Below are positions 12,727 to 25,237 of a stretch of DNA of 64,000 nucleotides, piece after piece (the stretch's first letter is position 1; each line of letters begins with the position of its first letter). The notes under the pieces are model-generated. The model did no database searches and had not been told where the DNA came from. It saw only the letters and a list, made by a program, of their open reading frames with translations. The position numbers and the translations under genes are program-made. Origin of the DNA: Rhizoclosmatium globosum (taxonomy: Eukaryota; Chytridiomycota; Chytridiomycetes; Chytridiales; Chytriomycetaceae). Location: NCBI GenBank assembly GCA_002104985.1, contig MCGO01000141.1:35058-99057 (forward strand). The letters run 5' to 3'.

Positions 12727-13159
12727 AAAAGGTCGGGTTTTGAGTGAGTGGGAAGAGAGTGGGAAGGAAGTGGGATTTGGAGAGAGTGTAGAGAGCTTTA
12801 AAGATTGAATAAACGAGAAACTTTTAAATTTCGCAGAGAAAACGTTTCGGGTATCTTATTATATGTTTGGTTCCAGAGACCATGTTGATATTTTCACTAT
12901 TAATTCTCTGCAGACATAATTTTTGTAATCTTTGTAATCAGGAGATGTGAGAGACACCTGCCTATAAAACATTCTCTCCGAAAATTCGTCAAGATTAGGC
13001 AAATCTTCGTGGCCGAAACATGCAATAATCTACGTATTGAATATCACTGTAAAGCGGCACAGGGATTTCTAATATTTGTTTACTTTCAAAATTTTCTTGA
13101 CTGTAGTATATCTCCACCCAAGATTTACAATTTTTTTTTTGAAGAAGCATCACCTCAAC
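12727..13159. other. Intergenic region, nothing recognised
   Basis: AT-rich 433 bp between two plus-strand loci. It ends in a T-rich tract just before the start codon of the PstS-like pseudogene. Confidence 0.4.
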
Positions 13160-15028
13160 ATGACCTTTCACAATCTTATCGTCGTGACGGTTTGTTTGCT
13201 TGTGTATTGCGTCGAAGCAACTGTTACCTTGATCAAAGGAGGTGGTTCAACGTTTCCTCAACAACCATATTTCAGTGCTGTCGCCGATTTCAACCGCCTT
13301 TATCGTAAGAACATCTGCATCATTCAAATTACTAATGTTATATGAATAGAGAACGTACAAGCAACTTATAACGCCACGAACTCACAAAAGGACAACTATC
13401 TGTTGGTTCTGGGCTTCTCAACTGGGGAGGAAGTGACACTGATGTTCAAACCAGCTTAGCAGGATCAGACAACCTCGTCGTCTTACCTGCCATCGCAGGA
13501 GGTCTCCTCTATGGGCGGCGGAAGGGTCAAAATGTGTATCAAAAATTCGAAGTAAATCAAAAATTCCAAATGAAACTTTTCTGATTCCACTTGTTCAGTG
13601 TTCACGTTCGACATCAGAAATCGAAAATTGAATGAATGTCCCACTCGTAAATGGTCTTGCTTGCCTGCATAGGGTTCTTCTAGCAATAGGCTTGGGATTT
13701 AGACCTTAACCGCGAGATCCAAAGGAGAGGTTAATGACTGTGACACTATTGTTTTGACTTGTCCTCTTTAATTTCTACATTAACCACGCAGACCAATTAA
13801 CTGCCAGATTGGTGATAAGGGTAAATAAAAGAGTTTATTGTGTTCAATTAATCGGTGGCAGCGTTTGCAGTAAGCCCCCAAGCTGACGATAGTACAGCGC
13901 TGACGATAGTACAGCTAACTCAGCAGCACCAGAGCCTTATCATCGCCCCTTTGTTTCTTATCTCCTAAGCTATCTATAAACCCTGTTGTAACTCATTTGT
14001 ATTAATAGGTTTATTAATAATAATCTGATGACTGAGAACAAGTGGAATATTTTGTGCTCATGTGGAACTGATGTCTCGTCGACTGGATTAATTTTTGTTA
14101 GTGCGGAATTTGATAAACCGAACCGGGACTATCGAAATACAAAGATAAACCGACGATTTGATAAATGAAACCTGATTTTAACTCGAATGTGTACTTTTTG
14201 ACCCTTCCGCCACCGATACTCCTCATCCCGTACAATCTCCCAGGATATTCCGACACGTTAAAGTTGAGCAGAACGGTCCTTCCGCGCATCCTTGATGGAA
14301 AAATTCAAAGATGGGATGACCCACAGATTGTCAAGGATAATCCATTTCTCGCGAACAACAGTCAATTTTGGTATTCCCCAACAAACAAAGGCTATGTTCA
14401 ATGTTCGTTTACTGTTCGACGCATGTACAATATTTCTGGTTGCAGTTGCCACCCCTATAATTCTATATTTCAAAGCGTTGGGTTTTGGCGGAGGACAACA
14501 CAACGGGAACATCACCCAAAATAGCAGCCCCAGGTAGGATCGTCTCATGTCGATCAGGATGATGGCCTTGTCAAAATATACATAGTAACTATCCAATGAA
14601 ATGCGTAAATCGACTGAAACACTTTGTGTAGTTCCACACTGGATTCAAGCTCAATCGTCCTACTTCTCTTTGGAAATCAGCAGTATTTCTGGTCATGCCA
14701 GATCTTGACATTCTCATCATTCTTAGCGACGGGAATAACGTAACGTACACACTCATCACAGTCGAACATCAAAATTATCGAAAAGATAACGGCTGCAGCA
14801 AGAGCAAAGACGGAAGAAGGCATTGAGCTACTTGGTGCCAGCAAGACGTGTTATTTGGTCGAATTTCCGCACAAGGCAAAGATGGATGAGTTCCGAATGT
14901 TGCGCACTACAACTACAACCATTTCTGCTCCTTTTGGAATCAAAAAGGCTTCCCAAGATAAGTCCATGGATCAGGTTCAAAAGATTAGAGAATCAGTAAC
15001 GGTTCGTGCGTCAGAAGTGAGAAAATAG
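13160..15028 (+). pseudogene. Broken PstS-like (periplasmic-binding fold) secreted or receptor protein
   Basis: ATG 13160 opens a signal peptide (hydrophobic VVTVCLLVYCVEA) followed by GGGSTFPQQPY, the signature start of PstS-type phosphate-binding domains. An intron (about 13303-13349) follows. In other frames lie VGSGLLNWGGSDTDVQ, LAGSDNLVVLPAIAGG and, after the 709-bp insertion, IPYNLPGYSDTLKLS and ILDGKIQRWDDPQI, all typical of PstS. A one-base frameshift lies near 13385 and further breaks follow 14400. A later open stretch, about 14822-15028, ends in a charged Thr-rich tail in frame with a TAG. PstS-like ectodomains are known on some eukaryotic receptors; here the product is clearly dead unless the assembly is wrong. 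Confidence 0.7.
13510..14218. mobile_element. 709-bp non-autonomous element with terminal inverted repeats
   Basis: The ends are inverted repeats of about 23 bp with two mismatches, left starting TATGGGCGGCGGAAGGGTC and right, in complement, TATCGGTGGCGGAAGGGTC. More degenerate matching continues inward for roughly another 20 bp. The element is flanked by CTCCTC at 13504-13509 and again at 14219-14224, a 6-bp target duplication. Removing the element and one duplicate joins the two halves of the PstS-like domain in frame. No transposase-like ORF is present, so it would depend on an enzyme encoded elsewhere. Confidence 0.85.
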
Positions 15029-15236
15029 GAAAAGAGTTGACGTTCTGAATCATCATAATTCTTTCTTTTTTTCCTTATTAACTATAATCTAATGCCAATG
15101 TAATTTTGTATCGTGATGAAATACAAGTATACATGAACGCATTTCATTTGTCTCAACAAAGATGGAACCACTTTGTTTGCTATTGTCGAATTGCAAGTCA
15201 AAATAATGCAATATTTTATTTATATGTGTTGGTATT

Positions 15237-18200
15237 TCAGCCAAAGAGCTGCATAAACTCTGAAGGAACGGAAACAGTGTTTGGAAGAGGTAGGTATGCC
15301 TCAAGATCCAGAATTGGAACTAAGGAAAGCGTTGGATACTCTGGTTCAGGATCCAACGATAACGGTATCGTGTCTTTGATTGCAGGGTCAACGTTGAACC
15401 GAATGGCCTCGTAAAACTCATTTGTCATCTATAAATACTGTCAATACACATTTTCATGCATCTTAACAAGGGCACATACCGGAGAATCAAGATCTTTCGT
15501 CGAGTAATTTGCGTACAATTTATCAATCTGACTTGGATTGAGCAAATACGCAATCTCAAACACGGCCTGAACGTCAACAGCCTCTGTTTTATTGATCGTC
15601 ATAATCTTAGCTGCTTGTCCAACTTTATCAAGGTGTTTCAGAGCTGTCAATAAAGATGAATAAGCCGGTATAGTTCGACAGAATATTAAATGTAAACTTA
15701 CCAGCCCCAAGACCAAGCCTTGCACACCATTCTTCCAACTGCGTCAAATTATACTGGATCTGCATACCCCGCTTGAAATTCAAAAAGTTCTTTTTGACAA
15801 GCATTCCATTGAAACTAACGACTCCAACAGTTCGAATTAGCTCAATCATAACTCGATTGTGAAGTGCCTCAGGTGCAAAGTAGTCTCGCAGTGTCATATC
15901 GACGGAGGTTAAGAAGGTTTTGAGCTTCAAGAGCCCGTTTTCCACGGGTTTGGGTGTGGACCCAAAGACTCCCCATATTCCACTTGATGCGTCGATTTTC
16001 ATACCTGGTAATTCTTGATTTTCGAGAATGGCGGGGATTGTCAGAGATGCGGTATAATCCCGCAATCGTTTTATCAAAGATGGAACCATCTCTTGCTCAA
16101 TCATGTTGAAGAGTTGTGATTGGATGGATTTAATCACATTCAAGTTCGAGAGATTATTTTGTTTCTTGGTTTCCCGGAGGTGCGTTGCGGTGACAAGGTT
16201 GAGGAGGTGGTGAGTGTTGGAGATCCAGAATACGATCAGTGCAGTGTCCGAGCTTTCCATTACTGTTTTGCTAATATCATAACAAATGTCCATGGAAAAG
16301 TTGTTGAGGCCTAGGAGGAGGCCGCCATCCAAAAACATTGTCATGATAGAGTTTAACACAAAGGCAGGATACAAAACATCTTTCTTGGAGAGTGGGGACA
16401 CTGTGGCTTGAGGTGCTTTCACATTGATGATAAAGTTGTCACAGACAATGTCGTTGAACTCTTCGCGTGAGAGGTATTCAGCTCTGAATGCCATGAGTTT
16501 TGGGTTTTGAAGCATGCTAGTAGTCCTTGGAGCGATAGCAGCTGATGTAGGGTTCTGAACATGTCTCGATAAAGCTGCAGCAAGGGTTGTTGGTTTCGCA
16601 ACAGGAATTTGCGGGGACATATTCATATTGCCGTGCTCTTCCACGCCTGAATTCTGCCGAGACACGTCCTTCTTTCGCGCTCTTTCCGCATCGTCGACAA
16701 TATCCTGTTCAAAGATAGATTTTTGACGAAGAGTTGGGACTCGTTTTAACTTTACTGGACCAGCGTTGCTTTCAGCAGCTACTGGAAGGTCGGGTCGCTT
16801 GGTTGAGATTCTGGACATGGAAGGCGGTGATTTCACTGTTGCCCCTCGTACCATTGCTGGTGGGGATAGTGCTGTTCGCATCGAAAATGATAGCTGTGGA
16901 GTTGAAATTGTGTTCCGACCGCGAGAATCAAGAGTCTTTCCTCGAGTGATGCCGCGACTGGGGCTAATTGTTCTTTCAGCTCTTGTAGGGGACGTGTTTA
17001 AAGATCGAGTGCTCGGTTCGGGAAGCAGGCCATTTTGAGCTTGTTGTGCTACGATAGTATCCAGTTTCGTCTTTTCGTCACGGAGACGCTCAAACTCCGC
17101 CTTGAGATCAGCTAGCTTCTTCGTCAATGCGGCTATTTCGGCTTGAGAGATTTTGTTCTTGGCTTCAGAAGCATCCAGCTTTTCCCTCAAGGAACCCAGT
17201 TGAGATTCATACGAAGAACACTTGTTTTGGAGCTCCTTGGCTTCAACAGTTTTATCCCGCAATGTTTGAGACAGAGACACGACTTTGGCTTCCAAGCTAA
17301 AAGCTTTCTCTTTGACCGCTTCCACATTTTTGGCTTCAGCACGCAAACTCTTCAACAGTTTTCGTGCAGCATTTGAGCGGACCACGTTTTGGATGCAAAG
17401 GACATGCCCCCGACACTGCTTATACGATTTTCGTGCCCGATAACCCCTCCAAACCGATTGGATTTTGATCGCAGCAAAACGTTGACGATCCTCAGTCTCG
17501 CGTTGAAGCTTCACTCTTTTAGCTTCCTCTTTTAAGTTCTCCGACTTCTTTCGTGCCAAATACCCCCTCATTGTATTTTGAACAACAAGCGTTGCCTCCT
17601 TCAACCGCAAATACTTCTGCCGTTGAACAAACCGTCTCGCATTCTTGGCCAACAACAGTGCTAGATACTTGGTCCGATCATTACGTCTGTCTTCAAAGAA
17701 CGCAATCTGTCCTGACTTCAAGAATACTTTCGTCTTTCCGAACTGGAATTTCGTTGTATCAGAGAGAATAGTCGTGACAATTTTGATGCAAAGGTCTTTT
17801 TTGGGGAGGTTCCAGAAGGCTGAAGGGACGAGAATGAAGTATCGGGATGAGAATTCGGAGTATTCAAGTTTGTTTGGGTATCCGGCGTTACTGATTTTGA
17901 TTGTTTCGAGGACACCGCAGGCTGAAACGCTTGACGTTAGAACTGATTAATATATGTGAGTGTGGTTGTACCTTTGAGTTGGGAAAGAACCATCGCGCCG
18001 TCGAACTCGAAGGCAGCTTTCGCCATATTTGGTTTAATACAACGAATGTACTGTAAAAAGTTCAGAAAAGTCACGATAAAAAAGGGAAGACAAGACTCAC
18101 GTGTCCTTCTGTCTCTCGAATCGTCGCCATCAGACCCTGCAACGAGTTTTTGAACATTGAGCCAAGCGTAGGTACTTTCATCGTCGACTTTCGCCTATCA

Positions 18201-20710
18201 CTCTTGACACTAGGAGCCACATACTCCTCATCCTGTCTAACCTCGCTAGTATTACCTTCACTTAACCCAAAAACCTCCCGTAAGAAAGCATTCGAACTCG
18301 CTGCAAGAACACCTTGAAGCTCTTCACTCATGTTATCCTTGTTTTTATCCACGAATCCCGTAGACGTATAGGTTACGTCTACAGCGTAATGTTTCACTGT
18401 GAAATCCGTGTTTCCAAACCGCCCTTTCACGTAATGTTTGTGGTCTTTGAAAATGTCGTTCAAGTTAGATACGAATGCCGCGTCGGTTCCATTCGCGATG
18501 TGAGACTCGTCGTCTAACAACACCAAGACTCCGTTTTTGGATTCTATTAAGTCAATGCATGGTTGGTTGTCGGCGAATTCGATGAAAGTCCATTCGATTG
18601 CTTCTTGGATGTATCCTTCTTGTTCGATGCGGAAGACGTGCGCGTTGAACTCTTGTTGGAGCTTTTCGTTGGCGTAGTTTATGCAGAATTGTTCGAAGGA
18701 GTTCTTTTTGAAGTGTTCGAAGCTGGTGTGATTTGTGAGTGGGGATTTGGTTCAGGCAAGAAATTTGGAATATACCCGTAAATGTCGAGAACTCCGATAA
18801 AGTGTTGCTCGCTATTGGATTCACGTTTCAAGTTCTTGTTGATGGATTTGACGAGCCAGTCAAACAGTTTTGTATAACTAGACTATTCTTAGGGAAATGA
18901 TTTTCGAAATCATACCACTCACATGACTTTTGTGACAGAGTCTCTGGCAACAATGGCCGCATCTTTCTTGATGTCTTTTTCGTATTTGTCTCGTCCTATT
19001 ACAGTCTGCTTCTTCGTTACCCATTTTACAAACTCCTTGGCATCAATTCCAAGCAATTCACATCCCTTCGCTAGCGCAGGATCCGTCACTGAAATCTCAG
19101 AAGCTTCAACTCTGGCTTCGCTGTCAATGATTTTGATGTTTCCAATATGAAGAAGAGCTGCACAAAGACGGAAAATGTTCCATTGAGTTGACACTGACAT
19201 TCCAAGTGTTGACAAAGCTTCTTGAGTTGCTTTGAATTCTTCGACGTCATTCATATTCTTGACGACACCGGCTCGTCCTTGGTTCAGGTAATGGAATGAC
19301 TCCCATTTATCGAGGCCGAGTTGTTCTTTTTCGGCGGCAGGCGCAGCTGCACACAGTTGGTAAAAGACATGGTAGTTTCGCTCTTTTAGGACGCGTTAGT
19401 TGGGGAATTCAAGAAGAGGACAATTGAACCTACCAGTGTCTGGTTGAAAAATCAAACGCGAACGCTCCAGTAGGTATGTCCTAATTTGTGCGCCCGTAAT
19501 TCTGACGCTGCCAGAGCTTGGGTCTGAGAAAAAGAGCTTGACAAATTTACCGAATCGAGAAGAATTGTCGTTGCGCGTTGTTTTTGCGTTACCAAAAGAC
19601 TGATAGAAATCGATTGAGTACAGTCATTGAAATATTACGACCTTACTTCTAAAATAGGGTTGGAAGCAAGCACAGCATCTTCTGTTTCACTCTTGTGTTG
19701 AGATGTCATGGTTTCGGGTCGCATGAGAGCTTCTAATGAATCAATCTTGCTGAGAGCATCAACTTGCGCCAGATATTCCATAATGTATTTTGTAGATTGA
19801 GTCTTTCCGGCACCACTTTCACCAGAAACAATGACGGATTGGTTCTTTCCTTCAAGCATGGCGCGGTAACATTCTTCCGCAATCCCGTACTGTTTTTACA
19901 TTAAAATGGAACGTTTAAATAAGCAACTTACGATATGGGGAGGTAATGGTGATGGTTCGTGTCGTTTACTTCCGATATATTCTCGCATCGTTTCAGGCGA
20001 ATACAAATCCACGTTCTGAAAAGGATTCATGGCAATCAAAACCATTCCTGAATACGTGTAAATATTGCCTGAAGCAAACCGGTTTTTGATTCCCCAGAAA
20101 ACAGCGGGTCTAAGCAATAGTGAGATAGCTGTAGGATGCAATCGAATGCCTTACTCATGCAAATATGAAAGCAGCGATAGATCCTCCACTTCATCCTAAT
20201 GGCAAAAGCAAAGTGCATTCATTAGTTTGGAGTTCGACCATCGAATCCATTTAATGTCACCATAAAATCTGGGTTTTTGAGCGGCGGCAGATCAGCATTC
20301 GACGCAAGCGAAGCTACAGCAACTGAGTAGTTTAATTCCTACAATTAATAACAGTAACAAGTCTCATCAGTTTTGGTTCAAGACAACAAACAAAACTTTG
20401 AACCAACTTCGTCTTTTGAACCAATTCTAAACTTGATTTTGAGGTTTCCATCGACCAAAACCGAATCGCATTGCGCCTCGGCCAAGCACCAGCCCTCGAT
20501 TTTGTCGGGAAAGTAGCTGGATTGTCAGAGTGAGAGTGAGTGAGTGTCAGCAAGGAGGTAGCACGGGTCTTACGCTTGAGAACCCTGTCACCGATTGAGT
20601 GAGATCGAAGTGGGTGCAATCAATGCTCTTACCTTTCGGTAGTCCAGAAGGGCCTTGCTCACATCGATCCCCTTGCATCCTTTGGGTGTTGGGGCTGGTG
20701 GAATGCCCAT
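15237..20710 (-). CDS. Class V myosin heavy chain, copy B, full length with DIL domain
   Basis: Complete class V myosin, ATG 20710-20708, stop 15239-15237. The 5' part has exon 1 ([11 protein letters not shown] start), an 11-nt exon at 20574-20584, the YFPDKIEGW exon, the motor exons with GESGAGKT (about 19810), [16 protein letters not shown], relay and converter, and the long exon 15628-17721. The long exon carries IQ motifs ([45 protein letters not shown]), a coiled coil, a Ser/Thr-rich linker, and the globular tail with DIL-type sequence ending [15 protein letters not shown]. The last exons (about 15428-15237) finish the tail. It presumably carries vesicles along actin. Divergently transcribed from the DIL-less paralog at 27395, although a tandem duplication now separates them. 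Confidence 0.92.
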
Positions 20711-21010
20711 CTCTTTTTTGGATGAATGAAAAACGGTAGAACTTCAAGAAACAAATAAATATTGAACTTCAACAAAGCGAGGAAGAGCTGGATTCTTATT
20801 TTATGAATATAATATAAACGTTTCCCAAATGATTTGCCTTTGGCTCCAATTTTATGCAAGTTAATGGGTGCATAACAAATCTGAGTTGATTAAGTCACCG
20901 TCTATTTCTGACATCGGGTAATTTCTGGGGATAATGGGGAACGCCAGGGAAACGCCTTCATTTTAACATCAAAAACTCCAAAAATAACTGTGAAAATTAC
21001 CAAACTCCAC

Positions 21011-21517
21011 ATGACCAGCGCTACCACACTCAACGAGAGTGAGGCAAGCATGAACTCCGGCAGAAGCAGCCCAACATCCACGCATCTCCACTTCAACGTG
21101 CAAACCAATCGACGTATTGCATTTGTAGTCCCACAAACTCCAGTACAGGCTCTATCGGCTATCGATGCACCAGAAGCTACCGCGATTCCACCTATGAAGG
21201 TGATATCCTGGTTGAAGTGGTTAACCAATTCAATCTTCAAGCACCAGCTAAAAATTAAAGAGCTTGAGGCGCAAATTGAAAGGCAACAGCTAAAAATTGA
21301 AAAGCTTGAGGCGCAAATTGAAAGACAACAGCTAAAAATTGAAGAGCTTGAGGCGCAAGCTGCAACAGAGCGTGCACAGGCAGCAGCAGAGCGTGCACAG
21401 GCAGCAACGCAACTTGCTGACATCTTTGCTAGATTGGCAAGGTTGGAGATTCAAAACGAATACCAACAACGCCATTGCACATGTGGCGCAGCTGTACAAA
21501 TGGTTTTGGTTCAGTAA
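21011..21517 (+). CDS. Small coiled-coil protein, paralog 1
   Basis: Intronless ORF of 168 residues. A longer frame starts at 20990, but that codon is GTG here (ATG in the other copy), so the first ATG, 21011, is preferred. The N-terminal half is Ser/Thr-rich. After WLKWLTNSIF comes a 14-residue unit of the form QLKIEELEAQIERQ repeated about three times, then Ala-rich RAQAAAE units, giving one continuous predicted coiled coil, and a C-terminal tail with HCTCG. No family recognised. It lies between the two divergent myosin promoters. Whether it is expressed is unknown, but the frame is preserved in both duplicates despite length changes, which suggests coding constraint. Confidence 0.6.
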   Translation: MTSATTLNESEASMNSGRSSPTSTHLHFNVQTNRRIAFVVPQTPVQALSAIDAPEATAIPPMKVISWLKWLTNSIFKHQLKIKELEAQIERQQLKIEKLEAQIERQQLKIEELEAQAATERAQAAAERAQAATQLADIFARLARLEIQNEYQQRHCTCGAAVQMVLVQ

Positions 21518-21704
21518 TCATGGTTTTTTTTTAAGTATGAGGAGACATAAAGCTTTATCATGATTTCTTTCTTTACTTTAAAAAGCTTTAATAAACAAAA
21601 TCCAAAAGTGCGAATTTCAATGCTTCTATTACCGGCATTATTAGTCTATTGTTCAAACTTCATTGAGATAAATTCTATCCTGTTATTCATTCAATTATTG
21701 TACG

Positions 21705-21707
<3 letters not shown>

Positions 21708-21768
<61 letters not shown>
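21708..21768 (+). repeat. (AG)n microsatellite
   Basis: An uninterrupted run of about 60 bp of alternating A and G, upstream of the truncated myosin fragment. The equivalent site in unit 2, about 27304-27326, is much shorter. An ORF through it encodes only Glu-Arg repeats and is not a gene. Confidence 0.95.
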
Positions 21769-21774
<6 letters not shown>

Positions 21775-21845
21775 CAAAGATGGATTACCTATGTTAGTGT
21801 TCTTTGAACTTTAATTTGACTGGAAAGTGGAGTGATCCAAACTGC

Positions 21846-23050
21846 ATGCACCAAGACGAGTTTGTAGCATCCCTGCTACTAGACTATCGGCTGGTAAGTA
21901 CTTTTCATAGTATTAACTATTCACTGACGCTGCCATGTTTCTCCAGGGAACAATAGCGTAAGCCAGTCCCGACATGACAACCCACAGACACATCCAACTA
22001 AACCACGTTAAAGATACTTCCCCGACAAGACCGAAGGATGGATTACAGGCTTCGCAAGCAGTGACCCAGTCGTCGATGGATCCACTGTTCAGATGCAGTT
22101 TCAGTTGGCAAATGGGCTGGTGAGGACACCCTTATTGTCGTGCAAATTGGCTGAATCACAGTCTTCAGCCTCACTCTGTCCGGATACCTCTTGCCTCTCT
22201 GACAAAAGAAGGAAGCTTACCGCCATTAAAGAATCCGGATTTATTGGTGTGTGGGCCTGAAACATGTTGGGGGTTTGCTGACTACACTTTCTGCAGGATC
22301 AAGTGGAGGACCTCTCGCTCCTTTCTTACCTTCATGAGTATGTACATTTGACATGTAAACGAATGGTTCTAATCGGTACACCACACAGGCCTGCCGTCTT
22401 GTATGGTCTCCGAAATCGATTTACAGCGAAACAGATATATACCTACTCGGGCATGGTCCTCATTGCCATGAACCCCTTCAAAAAACTGGACATGTATTCT
22501 TCTGACGTTATGAAAGAGTTCTCTGGCAAGAAACGAGATGAAGTTGTTCCACATATTGTGAGTTTGCTTACATCACCACTCTATTGATTGTGGCTAAATA
22601 CAAAAAATGTAGTATGGTATCGCTGAAGAGTGTTATCGTGCAATGTTGGACGGAAAGAATCAGTCTGTTGTGATTTCAGGTGAAAGTGGGGCAGGAAAGA
22701 CTCAATCGACTCGGTATATCATGCAATACCTCGCGCTCGCTGATTCTCTTGGGAAAAATGGGAATTTGGGAAGCAGTTCAACTGAAGACGCAGTGTTGGC
22801 CTCAAACCCGATCCTTGAAGCCTTTGGTAACGCCAAGACGACAAGGAATGATAACTCGTCTCGATTTGGAAAGTTTATTCAACTCTTCTTTTCGGATCCT
22901 TTGGCAGGAAATGTGAGAATTACTGGTGCACAGGTCAAGACATATTTGTTGGAACGATCTCGGTTGATTTCGCAGCCGGATACTGGTATGTATTTCGGAG
23001 TTTAAGCGTTTTATACTAACTAAACCGTCAAAAAGAAAGAAATTATCATA
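21846..23050 (+). pseudogene. 5' fragment of the DIL-less myosin (duplicate)
   Basis: ATG 21846 ([16 protein letters not shown]), the 11-nt exon at 21947-21957, the YFPDKTEGW exon, the [14 protein letters not shown] exon, the [11 protein letters not shown] exon and the P-loop exon with GESGAGKT and the switch I region are all recognisable and in frame. The sequence stops abruptly after about 12 codons of the next exon region, at the duplication junction, where minus-strand copy B sequence begins. The last intron has a canonical GTATGT donor, whereas the intact copy has GTCTGT. There is a 9-bp in-frame deletion relative to the intact gene near 22200. Without relay, converter, neck or tail it cannot make a motor. 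Confidence 0.9.
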
Positions 23051-24935
23051 GATTCACGTTTCAAGTTCTTATTGATGGATTTGACGAGCCAGTCAAACAG
23101 TTTCGTATAACTAGATTATCCTTAGAACCAACGATGCACGAAAATCGTACTACTCACATGATTTTTGTGACAGAGTCTCTGGCAACAATGGCGGCATCTT
23201 TTTTGATGTCTTTTTCGTATTTGTCTCGTCCTATTACAGTCTGCTTCTTCGTTACCCATTTCACAAACTCCTTGGCATCAATTCCAAGCAATTCACATCC
23301 CTTCGCCAGCGCAGGATCCGTCGCTGAAATTTCTGACGCTTCTACTCTCGCTTCGCTGTCAATGATTTTGATGTTTCCAATATGAAGAAGAGCTGCACAA
23401 AGACGGAAAATGTTCCATTGAGTTGACACTGACATTCCAAGTGTTGACAAAGCTTCTTGAGTTGCTTTGAATTCTTCAACATCATTCATATTCTTGACGA
23501 TGCCGGCTCGTCCTTGGTTCAGGTAATGGAAAGACTCCCATTTATCGAGGCCGAGTTGTTCCTTTTCGGCGGCAGGCGCAGCTGCACACAGTTGGTAGAA
23601 AATATGGTAGTTTCGCTCTTTGAGGATGTATTAGTCGAGGAATCCAAAAAGATTGGACCCACCAGTGTCAGGTTGAAAAATCAAACGTGAACGCTCCAGT
23701 AGGTATGTCCTAATTTGTGCGCCCGTAATTCTGACGCTGCCAGAGCTTGGGTCTGAGAAAAAGAGCTTGACAAATTTACCGAATCGAGAAGAATTGTCGT
23801 TGCGCGTTGTTTTTGCGTTACCAAAAGACTGATAGAAATCGATTGAGTACGGTCATTGAAATGTTACGACCTTACTTCTAAAATAGGGTTGGAAGCAAGC
23901 ACAGCATCTCTGTTTCACTCTTGTGTTGAGATGTCATGGTTTCGGGTCGCATGAGAGCTTCTAATGAATCAATCTTGCTGAGAGCATCAACTTGCGCCAG
24001 ATATTCCATAATGTATTTTGTGGATTGGGTCTTTCCGGCACCACTTTCACCGGAAACAATAACGGATTGGTTCTTTCCTTCAAGCATGGCTCGGTAACAT
24101 TCTTCCGCAATCCCGTACTGTTTTTACATTAAAATCGAACGTTGAAATAAGCAACTTACGATATGGGGAGGTAATGGTGATGGTTCGTGTCGTTTACTTC
24201 CGATATATTCTCGCATCGTTTCAGGCGAATACAAATCCACGTTCTGAAAAGGATTCATGGCAATCAAAACCATTCCTGAATACGTGTAAATATTGCCTGA
24301 AGCAAATCGGTTTTTGATTCCCCAGAAAACAGCAGGTCTAAGCAATAGTGAGATAGCTGTAGGATGCAATCGAATGCCTTACTCATGCAAATATGAAAGC
24401 AGCGATAGATCCTCTACTTCATCCTAATGGCAAAAAAGTGCATTCATTAGTTTGGAGTTCGACCATCGAATCCATTTAATGTCACCATAAAATCTGGGTT
24501 TTTGAGCGGCGGCAGATCAGCATTCGACGCAAGCGAAGCTACAGCAACTGAGTAGTTTAATTCCTACAATTAATAACAGTAACAAGTCTCATCAGTTTTG
24601 GTTCAAGACAACAAACAAAACTTTGAACCAACTTCGTCTTTTGAACCAATTCTAAACTTGATTTTGAGGTTTCCATCGACCAAAACCGAATCGCATTGCG
24701 CCTCGGCCAAGCACCAGCCCTCGATTTTGTCGGGAAAGTAGCTGGATTGTCAGAGTGAGAGTGAGTGAGTGTCAGCAAGGAGGTAGCACGGGTCTTACGC
24801 TTGAGAACCCTGTCACCGATTGAGTGAGATCGAAGTGGGTGCAATCAATGCTCTTACCTTTCGGTAGTCCAGAAGGGCTTTGCTCACATCGATCCCCTTG
24901 CATCCTTTGGGTGTTGGGGCTGGTGGAATGCCCAT
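23051..24935 (-). pseudogene. 5' fragment of myosin copy B (duplicate)
   Basis: A duplicate of the first motor exons of copy B, start codon 24935-24933, 11-nt exon at 24799-24809, P-loop exon about 23878-24120. It runs into the junction at 23051 and has no converter, IQ or tail sequence. It also has a one-base deletion near 23909, so the P-loop exon shifts frame after KSETE. It lies tail to tail with the plus-strand fragment at 21846-23050. Confidence 0.92.
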
Positions 24936-25237
24936 CTCTTTTTTGGATGAATGAAATAAACGGTAGAACTTCAAGAAACAAATAAATATTGAACTTCAAC
25001 AAAGCGAGGAAGAGCTGGATTCTTATTTTATGAATATAATATAAACGTTTCCCAAATGATTTGCCTTTGGCTCCAATTTTATGCAAGTTAATGGGTGCAT
25101 AACAAATCTGAGTTGATTAAGTCACCGTCTATTTCTGACATCGGGTAATTTCTGGGGATAATGGGGAACGCCAGGGAAACGCCTTCATTTTAACATCAAA
25201 AACTCCAAAAATAACTATGAAAATTACCAAACTCCAC

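Larger units (their letters stand above)
18818..23050. repeat. Tandem segmental duplication, unit 1
   Basis: This block starts at GATTCACGTTTCAAGTTC inside myosin copy B, runs through its 5' exons, the small coiled-coil gene and the promoter of the plus-strand myosin, and stops at AATTATCATA inside that gene. Unit 2 restarts at 23051 with the same GATTCACGTTTCAAGTTC. Most of the two units is near-identical by eye. Unit 1 supplies the working 5' end of myosin copy B. Confidence 0.93.

Noticed and set aside
21560..21814. ORF through the (AG)n run
   Set aside because: The Glu-Arg repeats come from the microsatellite; no conserved content on either side.
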